Shown here: positions 36,831 to 46,512 of the stretch, piece by piece | Layout: each line of letters opens with the position of its first letter | Position numbering within the stretch: position 1 is the first letter of the stretch | Origin: Nostoc sp. NIES-4103 | Lineage (GTDB): Bacteria > Cyanobacteriota > Cyanobacteriia > Cyanobacteriales > Nostocaceae | NCBI RefSeq assembly: GCF_002368335.1 | Contig: NZ_AP018288.1 | Span: 4,977,346-5,041,345, forward strand | Length of the DNA: 64,000 bases | Direction of reading: 5' to 3' | Made by a program: the position numbers and the translations under genes | Notes under the pieces: model-generated | The model's database searches: none | What the model was told of the DNA's origin: nothing | The model's input: only the letters and a program-made list of their open reading frames with translations

Positions 36831-37262
36831 CATTGGTGTCAACTTAACGTGAAACCCTTGTAAAAACGAGATTTTGAATTTACTAACTTACTATTATGCT
36901 TCGCGGCACCCCACCCCGGCTTTGCTGGCGCAAAACCTCCCCTCCCCTTAGTAAGGCAGGGCTGTTTCATCCGTTCAGATAGCGATTTTGTCAAGAGTAT
37001 CAGCTAGAAATTTTAGGGAGTAGGCAATCGAAAAATTACTATTTCAATGAGTAAATTTAAGTGCGTACACCGAAGGGGTTGCCGAAGGCATCGCCTGGTT
37101 CATCAGAAAATCAAGTTGTTGAACTACCTGATTTTTTTGATTGATACGCTTGTAAATTATGGACTTTTAGGGAATGAAACAGCCCTGCTTAGTAAGGGGA
37201 GGGGCTGGGGGTGGGGTGAAACGACTGTGAAATAAGCTTTTTGACTTAAGTTGACACCAATG
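36831..37262. mobile_element. Outer MITE, 432 bases, 17-base perfect inverted ends, 9-base target duplication
   Basis: Left end CATTGGTGTCAACTTAA (36831-36847), right end its exact complement (37246-37262), flanked by TACAGCTGT on both sides. Without the inner element and its duplicated target the outer element is about 191 bases, with a central CCCCTCCCCTTA/TAAGGGGAGGGG palindrome. It has no transposase ORF. Confidence 0.93.
36957..37187. mobile_element. Inner MITE, 231 bases, nested in the outer one, 14-base inverted ends, 10-base target duplication
   Basis: Left end CAGGGCTGTTTCAT (36957-36970), right end its exact complement (37174-37187). The flanks are CTTAGTAAGG at 36947-36956 and 37188-37197. 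Removing the element and one duplicate restores CCTCCCCTTAGTAAGGGGAGG, the centre of the outer element's palindrome. No ORF. Confidence 0.9.
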
Positions 37263-37361
37263 TACAGCTGTACGCCCCTACCGTTAAATTTATGAATATC
37301 GCTTGAAATATTACCAGCGAATTTCAACTCAAAAATCTCCTTTAATTCCTGTATTTTATCT

Positions 37362-38492
37362 CTACAAACCAAGTTCACCAAATACCTCTGGAGAAAACAT
37401 TTGGCATAATGACTGGAAATATGGCATTAAAGTGTTAGCTTGTAGAGGAGTTAGACGAGTGTTTATTTCTTGTCCTAGCAAATTGAGCATATGGCGAATT
37501 AGTTCCCATTGCACTTTTAATGGGGGATAAAGCATTACACATAAGGGAAATAACTCTTGTTGCACAGCAAAAATGTTTCCTTCTAAAGCACATACCCACA
37601 AATATACTTGAAACATCTCTACATCCCGGATGCTAGAGATTTTCACTACTGAATCACTCAAATTACCAGATATAGAATGATAATTTGGATAATGTTCAAT
37701 TACACTTTGACAAATGTTCTTAGCAATTTCTGTACTAACTAACAATAGCTGTCGTACTGCTGATAAAACTGTTGAATTATAATCATGGTTAGCCGCTGCA
37801 TCATAAGCACGTTGCAACGGCATATATAGATGGTCATCAATAACTTTAAAATATGCACCAACCAGCGATCGCTCCACAGACTCAAGTGGTTGTGTGAGCA
37901 GCTGGCTAGTATAATGAAACTGCATATTCACAAAGCCAATGACTCTAGGGTCAACATTTGTGTATTTTTTTCTCATTGCTCCTATATCTGCACCAATTAC
38001 CCTTACCAATTGGTTAGGAGCCGCCTGTTCGGTGTAAACTTCTAATGCTTTTTCATCAAGTAAATTATCTTTATTAGCTAGCTTCATTACAAAAGACAAG
38101 GGACGCAATGCTGCTTGCTGGGTGTATACATCCAAAGCTTTTTGGTAAATCTTAAAAGAATCTGCCGCAATTTCCCACGGATCAATCATACTAGGGTCTA
38201 TGCGATGTCGCTTGAGTTCAGCCGATAGCAGCGCCTCTGTTTTGTTCCAAGCTATGGCGCTAACACTCCGTAAAGATCCCATGATTTTTTGAGCAGTTCT
38301 CTCTCGTCCTTGTTTTGATACTATCTCTGACAAATTCAGCGTGTCATAACTCTCTTTATCGCTAGTATCAACCTGGAGATTCTGTAAATATTTTTTAGCC
38401 CATTGCTGTGCTAAACATTCAACATCTCTTTGATTTTCTATATCTGAAACTGGTTTAAAATTATTACCTGAAACCTCTTGCATAGCAGACAT
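37362..38492 (-). CDS. Hypothetical protein, helical, paired with a degenerate kinase
   Basis: 376 residues, soluble, mostly helical, with no signal peptide. I recognise no family. Segments such as PRVIGFVNMQFHYTSQLLTQPL and ISSIRDVEMFQVYLWVCALEGNIFAVQQELFPLCVML are strongly patterned and suggest a real globular core. It follows the CBS/kinase-like gene on the same strand with 238 bases between, so it may belong to the same signalling unit. Confidence 0.75.
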   Translation of the reverse strand: MSAMQEVSGNNFKPVSDIENQRDVECLAQQWAKKYLQNLQVDTSDKESYDTLNLSEIVSKQGRERTAQKIMGSLRSVSAIAWNKTEALLSAELKRHRIDPSMIDPWEIAADSFKIYQKALDVYTQQAALRPLSFVMKLANKDNLLDEKALEVYTEQAAPNQLVRVIGADIGAMRKKYTNVDPRVIGFVNMQFHYTSQLLTQPLESVERSLVGAYFKVIDDHLYMPLQRAYDAAANHDYNSTVLSAVRQLLLVSTEIAKNICQSVIEHYPNYHSISGNLSDSVVKISSIRDVEMFQVYLWVCALEGNIFAVQQELFPLCVMLYPPLKVQWELIRHMLNLLGQEINTRLTPLQANTLMPYFQSLCQMFSPEVFGELGL

Positions 38493-38730
38493 TATTTATT
38501 ACCTTAGTACTGTCTAGCAAATCTTGCACATCTTAACTATTTATAATAAGCTAATTATCTGAAAAAAATGAACTTTAAATTAACTTTATAAAACTCCTTT
38601 AAGTCCAGAAAATTTTCCTAGCAGAGGAGATATTAAATTATCAGTATATTTCACCTTGTAAAAATTCAAAATATATATTTTTTTGAAAATTAGCTAATAT
38701 TAAATATCTGAAATTGATGTTTATACTAAA

Positions 38731-40089
38731 TTATACCAAAGGCAATAGGATTTCAAATTCAGTACCTACACCAAGTTGTGAATTAAAATTTAATTTACCA
38801 CCATGCCTTGCAGTTATAATTCTATAACTGACTGCCAAACTAGTTTCTTTATCTGCCCGTTTTTCCACAGAGAAAGATTCTAGAGTCTTCTGTTGAGATG
38901 CATGAGACATCCCTGAACTATTATCAGCAATACAAATGGAAACCCAGCGAGAATCTGGTGCATTTGGTCTGGTTGCTTCTTGAGAAATAACTAATGTCGT
39001 AATTTTAATTCTAGGTTTATCAGCTGTTTTAGTAGATTCTGGGTGAAGTTGCTGGCGTGCGGCTTCATCGAGTAAAGCATCAGTAGCTTGAATCAAAATA
39101 TTCATGAATACCTGGTTTAACTGCCCCATAAAACAACAAACTGGTGGCAATTTACCATAATTTTTAATAATCTCAATTTCTCCTGTCAAACGGCTCTTAA
39201 TCAAGAGAATAATGTTATCTAAGCAAGCATGTAAATCTACTGGTTTAGGATAAATTTCATCGATATGACAGAAATTCTGTAAACTACTCACAAGTTTCTT
39301 TAACCTTTCTGCACCAGTGCGGATACTGGTAAGTGCCTTTGATAAATCTTGTTCTAAAAAATCAAATTCAATTTCTTCTTTCAGTTGATTGATTGCTTCT
39401 GAAGTATGAGGTAAGCCTTGTTCATAAGCTGCTATTAACTTGAGTAAGTCTTGGCTGTAGTTAGATACATAAGTTAAGTTACCCCAAATAAACCCCACTG
39501 GGTCTAAAATTTCATGGGCTACTCCATCCACTAAGCGCCCCAAATTCGCCATCTTATCATTTTGAATCATTTGAGCTTGACTGCGTTCATACCTCACCTG
39601 AGTTTCTATTCCTTGAATTTGCCAAGAAGCAAGATTCAAGTCATGCATATCTAATAATTTGTAGGTATTAGCAACTGTTTGCACTACAATTGGTTCTGCC
39701 AGCAATTCCGGCGATCGCCTGAGTGTATGTTGCATCGCTGCCAAAATCGACGTTGTATCAGCAAGCAGCAAAATAGCTGTCCGCCCATAGTTGTAGAGAA
39801 CACCCAAATTTTCTTGGTTAAATAACTCTTGTCCATGGGGGCGAATCAGAAATTCCAACAGTCGCCGCCGTGAAATCATGCCTATAAATTTTCCATCTTC
39901 CATCAAGATTGCGCCCGGTAGCAGTGGGTATTTTTCAAAATAACTGGCAACTTCCGCACCAGTACGACTAATATCCACATGAAAATCGTACATTGGCAGT
40001 TCTTGGAGGGTTGATTCCAAACCGAGATCGCGATCGCTACCAAAAGACAAAACCGGCGGTAATATTGAAGAACTAAATTTTTGTGGCAC
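38731..40089 (-). CDS. CBS-like domain plus degenerate histidine kinase
   Basis: 452 residues. The first about 150 residues look like a CBS pair (FEKYPLLPGAILMEDGKFIGMISRRRLLEFL). Then a HisKA-like part with DGVAHEILDPVGFIWGNL (His192 in the H-box of the HWE/NtrB-like class) and an HATPase-like part. The ATP site is eroded: the N-box reads NILIQATDAL (Asn to Gln), the G1 box ADNSSGMS for ADNGPGI, and the G2 box KETSLAVSYRI for GTGLGLS. ATP binding is therefore doubtful; it may be a pseudokinase or a phosphate-accepting scaffold. Only a hypothetical gene follows it. Confidence 0.85.
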   Translation of the reverse strand: MPQKFSSSILPPVLSFGSDRDLGLESTLQELPMYDFHVDISRTGAEVASYFEKYPLLPGAILMEDGKFIGMISRRRLLEFLIRPHGQELFNQENLGVLYNYGRTAILLLADTTSILAAMQHTLRRSPELLAEPIVVQTVANTYKLLDMHDLNLASWQIQGIETQVRYERSQAQMIQNDKMANLGRLVDGVAHEILDPVGFIWGNLTYVSNYSQDLLKLIAAYEQGLPHTSEAINQLKEEIEFDFLEQDLSKALTSIRTGAERLKKLVSSLQNFCHIDEIYPKPVDLHACLDNIILLIKSRLTGEIEIIKNYGKLPPVCCFMGQLNQVFMNILIQATDALLDEAARQQLHPESTKTADKPRIKITTLVISQEATRPNAPDSRWVSICIADNSSGMSHASQQKTLESFSVEKRADKETSLAVSYRIITARHGGKLNFNSQLGVGTEFEILLPLV

Positions 40090-40724
40090 TGTAGACCCTA
40101 ATGTATAAAAAAACGAAGAAACAGTAACTTAATATTTTAGCCTCTGCCAGCTTGTATGCAAGAGAGGTAAAGGGGATGAGGGAGATGGGGGGATAAGGGG
40201 GATGAGGGAGAAATCACAACTGACAACTGACAACTGACGATATTTATTTTGCTTTGGGCTTGCAGTTTCAATGTTTTTGTAGTAAAAAACAACCAAAGCT
40301 CATATTCAATTTGGCAGAAATAGCTAAAATCATGAATGTTAGCAACCAATAGTGATCCCAGGATGTTTAAAAACTATGAACTGTTTGTAAAAATATATCG
40401 AAGATAACACACTAGTCTGCCTATTTACAGCAGGTATAAATATTATTTAATTACAAGTCATGCAACTATATGGTTATACCGATAATTTGGAACTATTATG
40501 GCAATCAAACAATCTGCAAAATAGTTATCATCTGTAGATGCACTTAGGTAAAATAGCAATCCATGACTAGCTAGCGCTGATTAAGGTCTAAGCATGACTA
40601 GAAACCGAGTAAGAATTTGCTGTTTCAATAAAGCTGAAGTATCCATACATGCTTTTGATCCCCATTTCGATAGAATAACTAGGCATATACAAAAAACTCT
40701 AAAACGCTTTTGACTGCGAGGCCC
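40090..40724. other. Gene-free divergent spacer
   Basis: About 630 bases between divergent genes. Holds a GGGGATGAGGGAGATGGG repeat (about 40170-40215) and CAACTGACAACTGA units after it. The rest is A/T-rich, with no gene seen. Possible metal-responsive control of the permease gene was considered but no site is convincing. Confidence 0.6.
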
Positions 40725-41780
40725 ATGAATCAACTGAACAATGGTTTCACTATATTTCTGAGTCTGCTAGTCGAGGCGATGCCGTTTTTGCTTCTGGGGG
40801 TTCTATTCTCCAGCGTGCTACTGTTGTTTATCGATGAGCGCACACTAGTAGACAGAATGCCCAAAAATCCGCTATTAGGTGCTTTAGTGGGCAGTATGAT
40901 CGGCTTTTTGTTTCCGGTGTGTGAGTGTGGCAATGTGCCGGTAGCGCGGCGGTTGCTGATTCAGGGGGTACCCACACCTGTAGCAATTGGTTTTTTGCTA
41001 GCAGCACCAACGATAAACCCAATTGTGATTTGGGCAACTTGGACGGCATTTCGAGATCAGCCAGAAATAGTAGTTCTGCGAGTGGTATTTTCACTATCAA
41101 TTGCCACAATTGTTGGTTTTGTTTTCAGTTTTCAAAAAGATTTAATTCCCATCGTTCAACCTGCGATCGCTCGATATTTTAAGTTTAATCCCCCAGCCTT
41201 GCTGCAAAAAAAACGCCGTGGTAAACATTCCCAAGTCCAACAGGAAACGACTGCACCAAGTTTATTGCAATCCGGGACTTATATCCTAGGAGGAAAAGCA
41301 GGTTTACCGACAAAGATGGACAATAATTTATTACAGGAAAATACTGTTACCACCAACTACGGTAAACCTCTAGCAGCTAAACTGCCTCTGTTGATGGATA
41401 ATATTATCCAAGAATTACGCGAATTGGGGGCAGTAATGGTTTTAGGAAGTGCCATCGCTGCTGCTATTCAAGTACTAGCTCCCCGTGAATTAATTCTCAG
41501 TCTCGGTGCTGGCCCCATTACCTCCATTGTGGTCATGTTGATATTAGCAGTAGTAGTATCAATCTGTTCCACAGTCGATTCTTTCTTTGCCCTATCTTTT
41601 GCTTCCAGTTTCAGCAGTGGTTCATTGTTAGCATTTCTCGTGTTTGGGCCAATGGTTGACATCAAAAGCGTAGGATTGATGTTATCTATTTTTAAACCCA
41701 GGACGATATTTTACTTATTTGCATTAGCAGGACAACTGACATTTTTGTTTACTCTTTTCCTGAACTTACATGTATTTTGA
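40725..41780 (+). CDS. Permease, UPF0718/DUF318 (YraQ/YcgR-like)
   Basis: 351 residues from ATG 40725, with GAGG ahead; an upstream TTG at 40710 is less likely. Eight or so membrane helices in two halves, with motif FPVCECGNVPVARRLL and APTINPIVIWATW in the first and CSTVDSFFALSFAS plus FGPMVDIKS in the second, as in DUF318 permeases. A basic loop between about 165 and 230 separates the halves. Members include ArsP-like exporters of organoarsenicals and partner-dependent permeases. The next gene is the TIGR03943 partner, and these two usually occur as a pair. Confidence 0.9.
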   Translation: MNQLNNGFTIFLSLLVEAMPFLLLGVLFSSVLLLFIDERTLVDRMPKNPLLGALVGSMIGFLFPVCECGNVPVARRLLIQGVPTPVAIGFLLAAPTINPIVIWATWTAFRDQPEIVVLRVVFSLSIATIVGFVFSFQKDLIPIVQPAIARYFKFNPPALLQKKRRGKHSQVQQETTAPSLLQSGTYILGGKAGLPTKMDNNLLQENTVTTNYGKPLAAKLPLLMDNIIQELRELGAVMVLGSAIAAAIQVLAPRELILSLGAGPITSIVVMLILAVVVSICSTVDSFFALSFASSFSSGSLLAFLVFGPMVDIKSVGLMLSIFKPRTIFYLFALAGQLTFLFTLFLNLHVF

Positions 41781-41818
41781 TGAATCAGTCCAAAATCAAG
41801 AGTCAATAGTCTAAAACT

Positions 41819-41858
41819 CTTGACTCTTGACTATTGACCATTGACCATTGACCAATGA
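41819..41858. repeat. Tandem heptamers reaching into a start codon
   Basis: TTGACTATTGACCATTGACCATTGACCAATGACT: the ATG of the next gene lies inside the last unit. Confidence 0.9.
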
Positions 41859-42619
41859 CTCCTAAAAATTCTAAATCTAAAATCCCAAATCTTTTGCCTT
41901 GGCTAGATGTCTTAGCAATTACAGCCTGGGGAATTTTGCTGTTGAGATATTGGCTGACGGGCAAGTTGAATCTGTTGATTCACCCAAATTACTTTTGGTT
42001 AGTGCAAATTACTGGAATTAGTTTAATATTTGTTGGTTTGTTGAAAGCGCAAGAAATTTCGCGGCGGCGGCGTGATATTGTGCCCAATACCCAGCATATT
42101 AGTTTATTTGCTCCTGGTTGGGGTAGTGCCTTGCTGTTAACCGCAGCAATTTTAGGTTTTATCATCACACCGCAAGTTTTTGCCAGTGATAAAGCACTCA
42201 AACAAGATGTAAGTGACTTAGTGGCAAACACACGCATTAAACCCCAAGCATTTCGGGCTTCTGTGCGGCCAGAAGAGCGATCGCTTGTAGACTGGGTACG
42301 TACACTCAGCGTCTATCCAGAACCAGACTCATATACAGGACAAAAAGTCAAAGTTCAGGGATTTGTCCTTCACCCACCAGATTTAGCAAAGGAATATTTA
42401 TTTTTAGCCAGATTTGTCCTATCTTGCTGTGCAGCAGACGCATACCCCGTAGGATTGCCAGTTAAACTACCAAATAATCAACAGCAGTACCCTGCTGACA
42501 CTTGGCTGGAAGTCGAAGGACAAATGACAACAGAAAATTTAGCAGGTAAACGCCAACTTACCATTGCAGCCACCTCCCTAAAAAAGATTCCTCAACCGCA
42601 GAATCCTTATAGTTATTAG
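41855..42619 (+). CDS. TIGR03943 family putative permease subunit
   Basis: 254 residues. Three hydrophobic helices in the first half (including WLDVLAITAWGILLLRYW) and a soluble C-terminal domain with QKVKVQGFVLHPPDLAKEYLFLARFVLSCCAADAYPVGLPV. The CCAAD segment is characteristic of TIGR03943/YcgQ-type proteins, partners of DUF318 permeases. The pair is thought to move a metal or metalloid, or to regulate metal entry, but its cargo is not established. Start ATGACT lies in a heptamer repeat, 74 bases after the permease gene. Confidence 0.9.
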   Translation: MTPKNSKSKIPNLLPWLDVLAITAWGILLLRYWLTGKLNLLIHPNYFWLVQITGISLIFVGLLKAQEISRRRRDIVPNTQHISLFAPGWGSALLLTAAILGFIITPQVFASDKALKQDVSDLVANTRIKPQAFRASVRPEERSLVDWVRTLSVYPEPDSYTGQKVKVQGFVLHPPDLAKEYLFLARFVLSCCAADAYPVGLPVKLPNNQQQYPADTWLEVEGQMTTENLAGKRQLTIAATSLKKIPQPQNPYSY

Positions 42620-42650
42620 TCAGTAGTCCATAGTCCATACAAAAATCACT

Positions 42651-42711
42651 ATTGACTGTTGACTGTTGACTATTGACTGTTGACTATTGACTCTTGACTC
42701 TTGATCAATGA
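42651..42711. repeat. Tandem heptamers (TTGACTG/TTGACTA) reaching into a start codon
   Basis: About eight TTGACTN units, with the ATGACT start of the gene at 42708 being the last variant. Confidence 0.92.
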
Positions 42712-44204
42712 CTAAATCTAAAACATTTATTCAACCACTAGATCGTGTAGCGATCGCACTGATGTTGCTGCTGAGTCTGTTGATTGGGTTGATTATATTG
42801 CAAGGTGATGTCGTCAAGGCATCTGTCCGCGATTTTACTTGGCAAAATCAACAAATTGGCGCAGAAGATACTGCCTTCACCCTCACCTTTAGCCGCCCAA
42901 TGGACACAAAAAGCGTAGAGGAGAATTTGAAAATTGAACCGCCTCTAGCAGGTAAAGTCAGTTGGGCAGGGCGACGCATGGTTTATACCCTCATCACACC
43001 AGCACCCTACGGCACGAATTATAAAGTACAGTTACAGGGAGCAAAAGATAAGTTTTCTCAACAAGAAGGTAAAAATAGGGTAATACAACCTTTTACAGGT
43101 AATTTCAGTACCCGTGATCGCATCATTACCTATATAGGAGCTGATCAAGAAAACAAAGGAAAGTTAGTACTCTACAACTTGACCAAAGAACAAAAAAGAG
43201 TACTTACCCCCAAAGACCTAATTGTTATGGATTTTAAGCCATTTCCCAAAGGGGATAAAATCTTATTTTCTGCTCGCAACTCCAACACCCAAGACTTACT
43301 TTCAGCCCAGTTGTACACAGTCACAACAGGCGTTCCTACTCAATCTGGAACACAGCCAGAATCAGCAGGTAAAATAGATTTGATTTTAGATAATAAAGAC
43401 TATCAAAACCTGAAATTTGACTTGTCCCCAGATGGAGAAACTATTGTGATCCAACGGGGAAACAAAGCTAATCCCGGTGACTTTGGCTTGTGGTTTATGC
43501 CAGCAACCAACGACAAATCAGGGCAAAAAACCGCTCTTCAACGCCTGCAAAGTCAACCAGGGGGAGATTTCATGATTACTCCCGATAGTAAGGCTGTAGC
43601 AGTTGCCCAAGGGCAAGGAGCAGCAATACTTCCACTACAAGGCGATGCCAATAAACCCCTAGATTTTCTGCCGCAGTTTGGCCTAGTGCAAGCTTTCTCC
43701 AAAGACGGCTCCCAAGCGGCAATGGTCAAGTTTAATACAGATTACACAAGAGATTTGTTTTTAGTGACCAACCAAGGCATCCAAAAGCAACTATTAAAAA
43801 CAACAGGCTCCATTATCGACTGCCAATTTGATCCCGCCTTACCTACCCTCTACTGCTTGCTGACACAACTAGTGTCCCAGACAGAATACGTAGAACAACC
43901 CTATTTAGTGGCAATTAACCTCAAAACTGGAGAACAGAAACCTCTACTAGTGCTACCCATCGACCAGCGGAATGTGCAAATGAGCTTATCGCCTGATGGT
44001 TTGGGCTTATTATTTGACCAAATAATGGCACAAACAAATGATACTGCATCATCTGCAAACCCTTTAACAACCGATGACGGAGAAGCGATCGCTAGCAGTA
44101 GCCTCTGGTTAATGCCTGTGTTGCCCATTTCTGACACTGCCATCAACACAATTAAACCAGAAAAGCTGCCTCTAGTAGGATTCCATCCCCGTTGGTTGCC
44201 TTAA
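42708..44204 (+). CDS. Exported Ig-like plus beta-propeller protein
   Basis: 498 residues. An N-terminal membrane anchor (VAIALMLLLSLLIGLIILQG), then a bacterial Ig-like domain (FTLTFSRPMDTKSVEENLKIEPPLAGKVSWAGRRMVYTL, the SbsA type) and about four TolB-like blades (for example LSPDGETIVIQRGNK, ITPDSKAVAVAQ, LSPDGLGLLFDQ). Probably a periplasmic binding or scaffold protein. It follows the permease pair on the same strand with 88 bases of heptamer repeat between, so it may be part of the same transport unit. Confidence 0.82.
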   Translation: MTKSKTFIQPLDRVAIALMLLLSLLIGLIILQGDVVKASVRDFTWQNQQIGAEDTAFTLTFSRPMDTKSVEENLKIEPPLAGKVSWAGRRMVYTLITPAPYGTNYKVQLQGAKDKFSQQEGKNRVIQPFTGNFSTRDRIITYIGADQENKGKLVLYNLTKEQKRVLTPKDLIVMDFKPFPKGDKILFSARNSNTQDLLSAQLYTVTTGVPTQSGTQPESAGKIDLILDNKDYQNLKFDLSPDGETIVIQRGNKANPGDFGLWFMPATNDKSGQKTALQRLQSQPGGDFMITPDSKAVAVAQGQGAAILPLQGDANKPLDFLPQFGLVQAFSKDGSQAAMVKFNTDYTRDLFLVTNQGIQKQLLKTTGSIIDCQFDPALPTLYCLLTQLVSQTEYVEQPYLVAINLKTGEQKPLLVLPIDQRNVQMSLSPDGLGLLFDQIMAQTNDTASSANPLTTDDGEAIASSSLWLMPVLPISDTAINTIKPEKLPLVGFHPRWLP

Positions 44205-44721
44205 AAGAGTTAGGAGTTAGTTGTCATTTGTCATTTGTCATTTGTTAAGACTCTCCCCAATGCCCCATGCCCAATTCCCAATTCCCAATGCCCCATGCCC
44301 AATTCCCAATTCCCAATGCCCCATGCCCAATTCCCAAAATTAGTTGTTTTTTAGAGCAAAGTGTTTGTTAAATCCTATACGGTGCTAATATTTCTCTAGC
44401 GCGTGAAGTTAGAATCAGGAAGCCACTACCAAATAAATGTTTACCAAAGCAAAGCTGGATAAAACTTTTGCTTGGCATATGTACTAAAGCCTGCACCTTG
44501 GTAGCATTTGAACTAAAAACCCCCGCCATTCATCAGGTTGACGGGGGATAACATCATAATGTTATAACGTCATCAGGTCTAGATGCAAAATGGGGAACAC
44601 TGACTGATTACTCATGTTTAGGGAGAGTCCAACTTGGCTTCTAGAGTAAACCCTGATCGGACACATCAACAATACTCAAGCTAGCACTGCTAGAAATTTT
44701 TAAGTGGGTGGGTCAAGAGTG
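44205..44721. other. Gene-free stretch with tandem repeats
   Basis: Holds TTTGTCATTTG units, a long block of GCCCAATTCCCAATTCCCAAT (44260-44336) in three runs, and a CCCCCGCC...GACGGGGG hairpin at about 44520-44547 that has no T run. A promoter for the next gene presumably lies beyond 44560. Confidence 0.65.
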
Positions 44722-46302
44722 ATGAATGAAGCTGACACCTCAAACAACAGGGCTGTGATGGAATCCCTAAATTCTGCTAATTCGCTACAACCAGAGCAGG
44801 CAAGCTGCCCATTTTACTCTGTCGTGCCTTCTGAAAATATGGTAATTAGCAAATTGCCACTACTCAAACCGGCACAAGATGAACAGTACCAAACGCCAAC
44901 TCCCATATCCCCAACAGAACCTACTAAAGAGGACTGGGTTGCTGAGCCTGACAAGGAAAAACAAGCACTTATTGATGCTGAATTTCAAAAGCTGTTGGCA
45001 TTGAATGAGGAATTGCGTGCTGCTAACGATGACTTGTATCAGCAAATCGAGCATCTTCATGATGATCTAGCTGAGTCAACAAAGGCTTTGGAGTGGCAAA
45101 AAAGACGCTCCAGCGTTACCGAATCTATGCTCAACCAACAAACTCAAGAACTAGCCGCAGCTACCGAACAAATCCAATCTCTATTTCAACAGTTAGAAAC
45201 AGCGGTACAAACGGTTCAACGCCAAGAAATATTTATCGAAACTTATAAAGCACAGTTACAAATTAGCCAACAGCGCCTTGCCCAGTTAGAACGGGAATGT
45301 GCGCTACTGCAAACTAATTATAATGAGCAGTCTCAGCAGGTATTGCAATCAGAAAACGCTTGTCGAGAGTTACGTACTAGACTGATGCGACAACAGCGTC
45401 AAACGCTGCAATTTAAGGCGGCTTTGGAAAAATGTCTAGATACAACCGTCCCTAGCTATGACTCTTTGGACGAAACAGCAAGTAGTACCTCTCACACACC
45501 CAGCGACCAAACAAGATTTTCTAAAAAAGCTCGGTCTTTGTTTCCCAACGTGCAACCCATCAGACCTTGGTCAGCAGAACCAGAATCCATAAATAATAAT
45601 ATCGATTATCCTTGGGGTAAATCGTCAGCACCTCCATACAGAAGTAATTACTCTGCTCCTACATCATCTCCTTGGAACTGGTCAATTCGAGAAGATACAC
45701 CCCCTAACTCTCAACCAGAAGCCTCACCTGAAATTGATAATTCTCCTACGCCACCAGAAACTACTTCCTCTGTGGGTTCATCAAAACTAGATGAGCAGAT
45801 AGATAGTCTCATTCAAATGTTTTTCACTTCCCAACCTGTATCTGCATCACCATCACCAACTGCTGGGGAAACACATGTAAACAGCAATCAACCTGATGTC
45901 CCTGTCTGGGAAACTTGGGCAACAACCCTTGAAGATGACGAACCAACAGAAACTTCAAAAGAATTGCAATTACAATCATCTCAAGCAGAAGTCGAGCTAT
46001 CTACAACTATTTCTAATTCATTGCCAGAAGATTTCACACCTTTACAAGTTAATTACTCACCCGTATCCTTCACTTTACCTTTAACCAAGACTACTGCTGA
46101 AGAACCAGAGAATGATTTATCAGAAATTCCTCCATTGAATCAAGCAGAATTATCAGAAACTGATGTGTCACAAGAGATATTTGATAATTCTACCTACGAG
46201 ACTCAATCGCCTTCACCAGTAGTTTATCCGGAGCGACCACCCAAGAAACGCACATCCTTAGCATCGGTGGAACTGCCGAATTTCCGTCCTAATAGTCAAT
46301 AG
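44722..46302 (+). CDS. Coiled-coil protein of unknown function
   Basis: 526 residues from the ATG at 44722; a GTG start at 44704 would add six. About residues 80-245 are a long coiled coil (heptads rich in E, Q, L; for example ALNEELRAANDDLYQQIEHL and IETYKAQLQISQQRLAQLER). After that comes a disordered, Ser/Pro/Thr-rich tail of about 270 residues with many PE/SP pairs and a basic end PERPPKKRTS. Such proteins often tether things to the membrane or cell poles, but nothing specific can be said. No membrane span. Confidence 0.75.
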   Translation: MNEADTSNNRAVMESLNSANSLQPEQASCPFYSVVPSENMVISKLPLLKPAQDEQYQTPTPISPTEPTKEDWVAEPDKEKQALIDAEFQKLLALNEELRAANDDLYQQIEHLHDDLAESTKALEWQKRRSSVTESMLNQQTQELAAATEQIQSLFQQLETAVQTVQRQEIFIETYKAQLQISQQRLAQLERECALLQTNYNEQSQQVLQSENACRELRTRLMRQQRQTLQFKAALEKCLDTTVPSYDSLDETASSTSHTPSDQTRFSKKARSLFPNVQPIRPWSAEPESINNNIDYPWGKSSAPPYRSNYSAPTSSPWNWSIREDTPPNSQPEASPEIDNSPTPPETTSSVGSSKLDEQIDSLIQMFFTSQPVSASPSPTAGETHVNSNQPDVPVWETWATTLEDDEPTETSKELQLQSSQAEVELSTTISNSLPEDFTPLQVNYSPVSFTLPLTKTTAEEPENDLSEIPPLNQAELSETDVSQEIFDNSTYETQSPSPVVYPERPPKKRTSLASVELPNFRPNSQ

Positions 46303-46512
46303 TTAGTTGTTAGTTGTTAGTTGTTAGTTGTTAGTTGTGAGGCAGTACGGTCTTGGGGTTTCCCCAAGTGGAGTAACTGCCGTTAGCGCAAGCGGTAGCG
46401 ACGCAGGAGCGTCACCCGTAAGGGTCAGTTGTCAGCTGTTTGTGATTTTCCACTGACCACTGACAAATGACTAATGACAAATGACTAATGACTAGTGACT
46501 CTTGACTCTTGA
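46299..46512. repeat. Tandem TTAGTTG and TGACTAA heptamers
   Basis: Two blocks, TTAGTTGTTAGTTG... (46303-46339) and (A)TGACTAATGACAAATGACTAATGAC (46466-46512), around a GCAAGCGGTAGCGACGC palindrome. They fill the spacer and touch the end of the cruA-like gene. Confidence 0.85.

Larger units (their letters stand above)
36813..37281. repeat. 28-base palindrome split by an insertion (halves at 36813 and 37263)
   Basis: The palindrome seen whole at 2426-2453 is here interrupted. Left part 36813-36830, right part 37263-37281, sharing the 9-base duplicate TACAGCTGT (36822-36830, 37263-37271). Removing the insert and one duplicate restores the intact palindrome exactly. Confidence 0.93.

Noticed and set aside
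40450..40720. Zur- or metal-type operator upstream of the DUF318 permease
   Set aside because: Metal-linked control is plausible for the family, but I could not find a convincing palindromic box in this A/T-rich spacer.
44516..44550. GC hairpin as a terminator after 44204
   Set aside because: The stem CCCCCG/CGGGGG is only six pairs with a long loop, lies 310 bases from the gene and has no T run.
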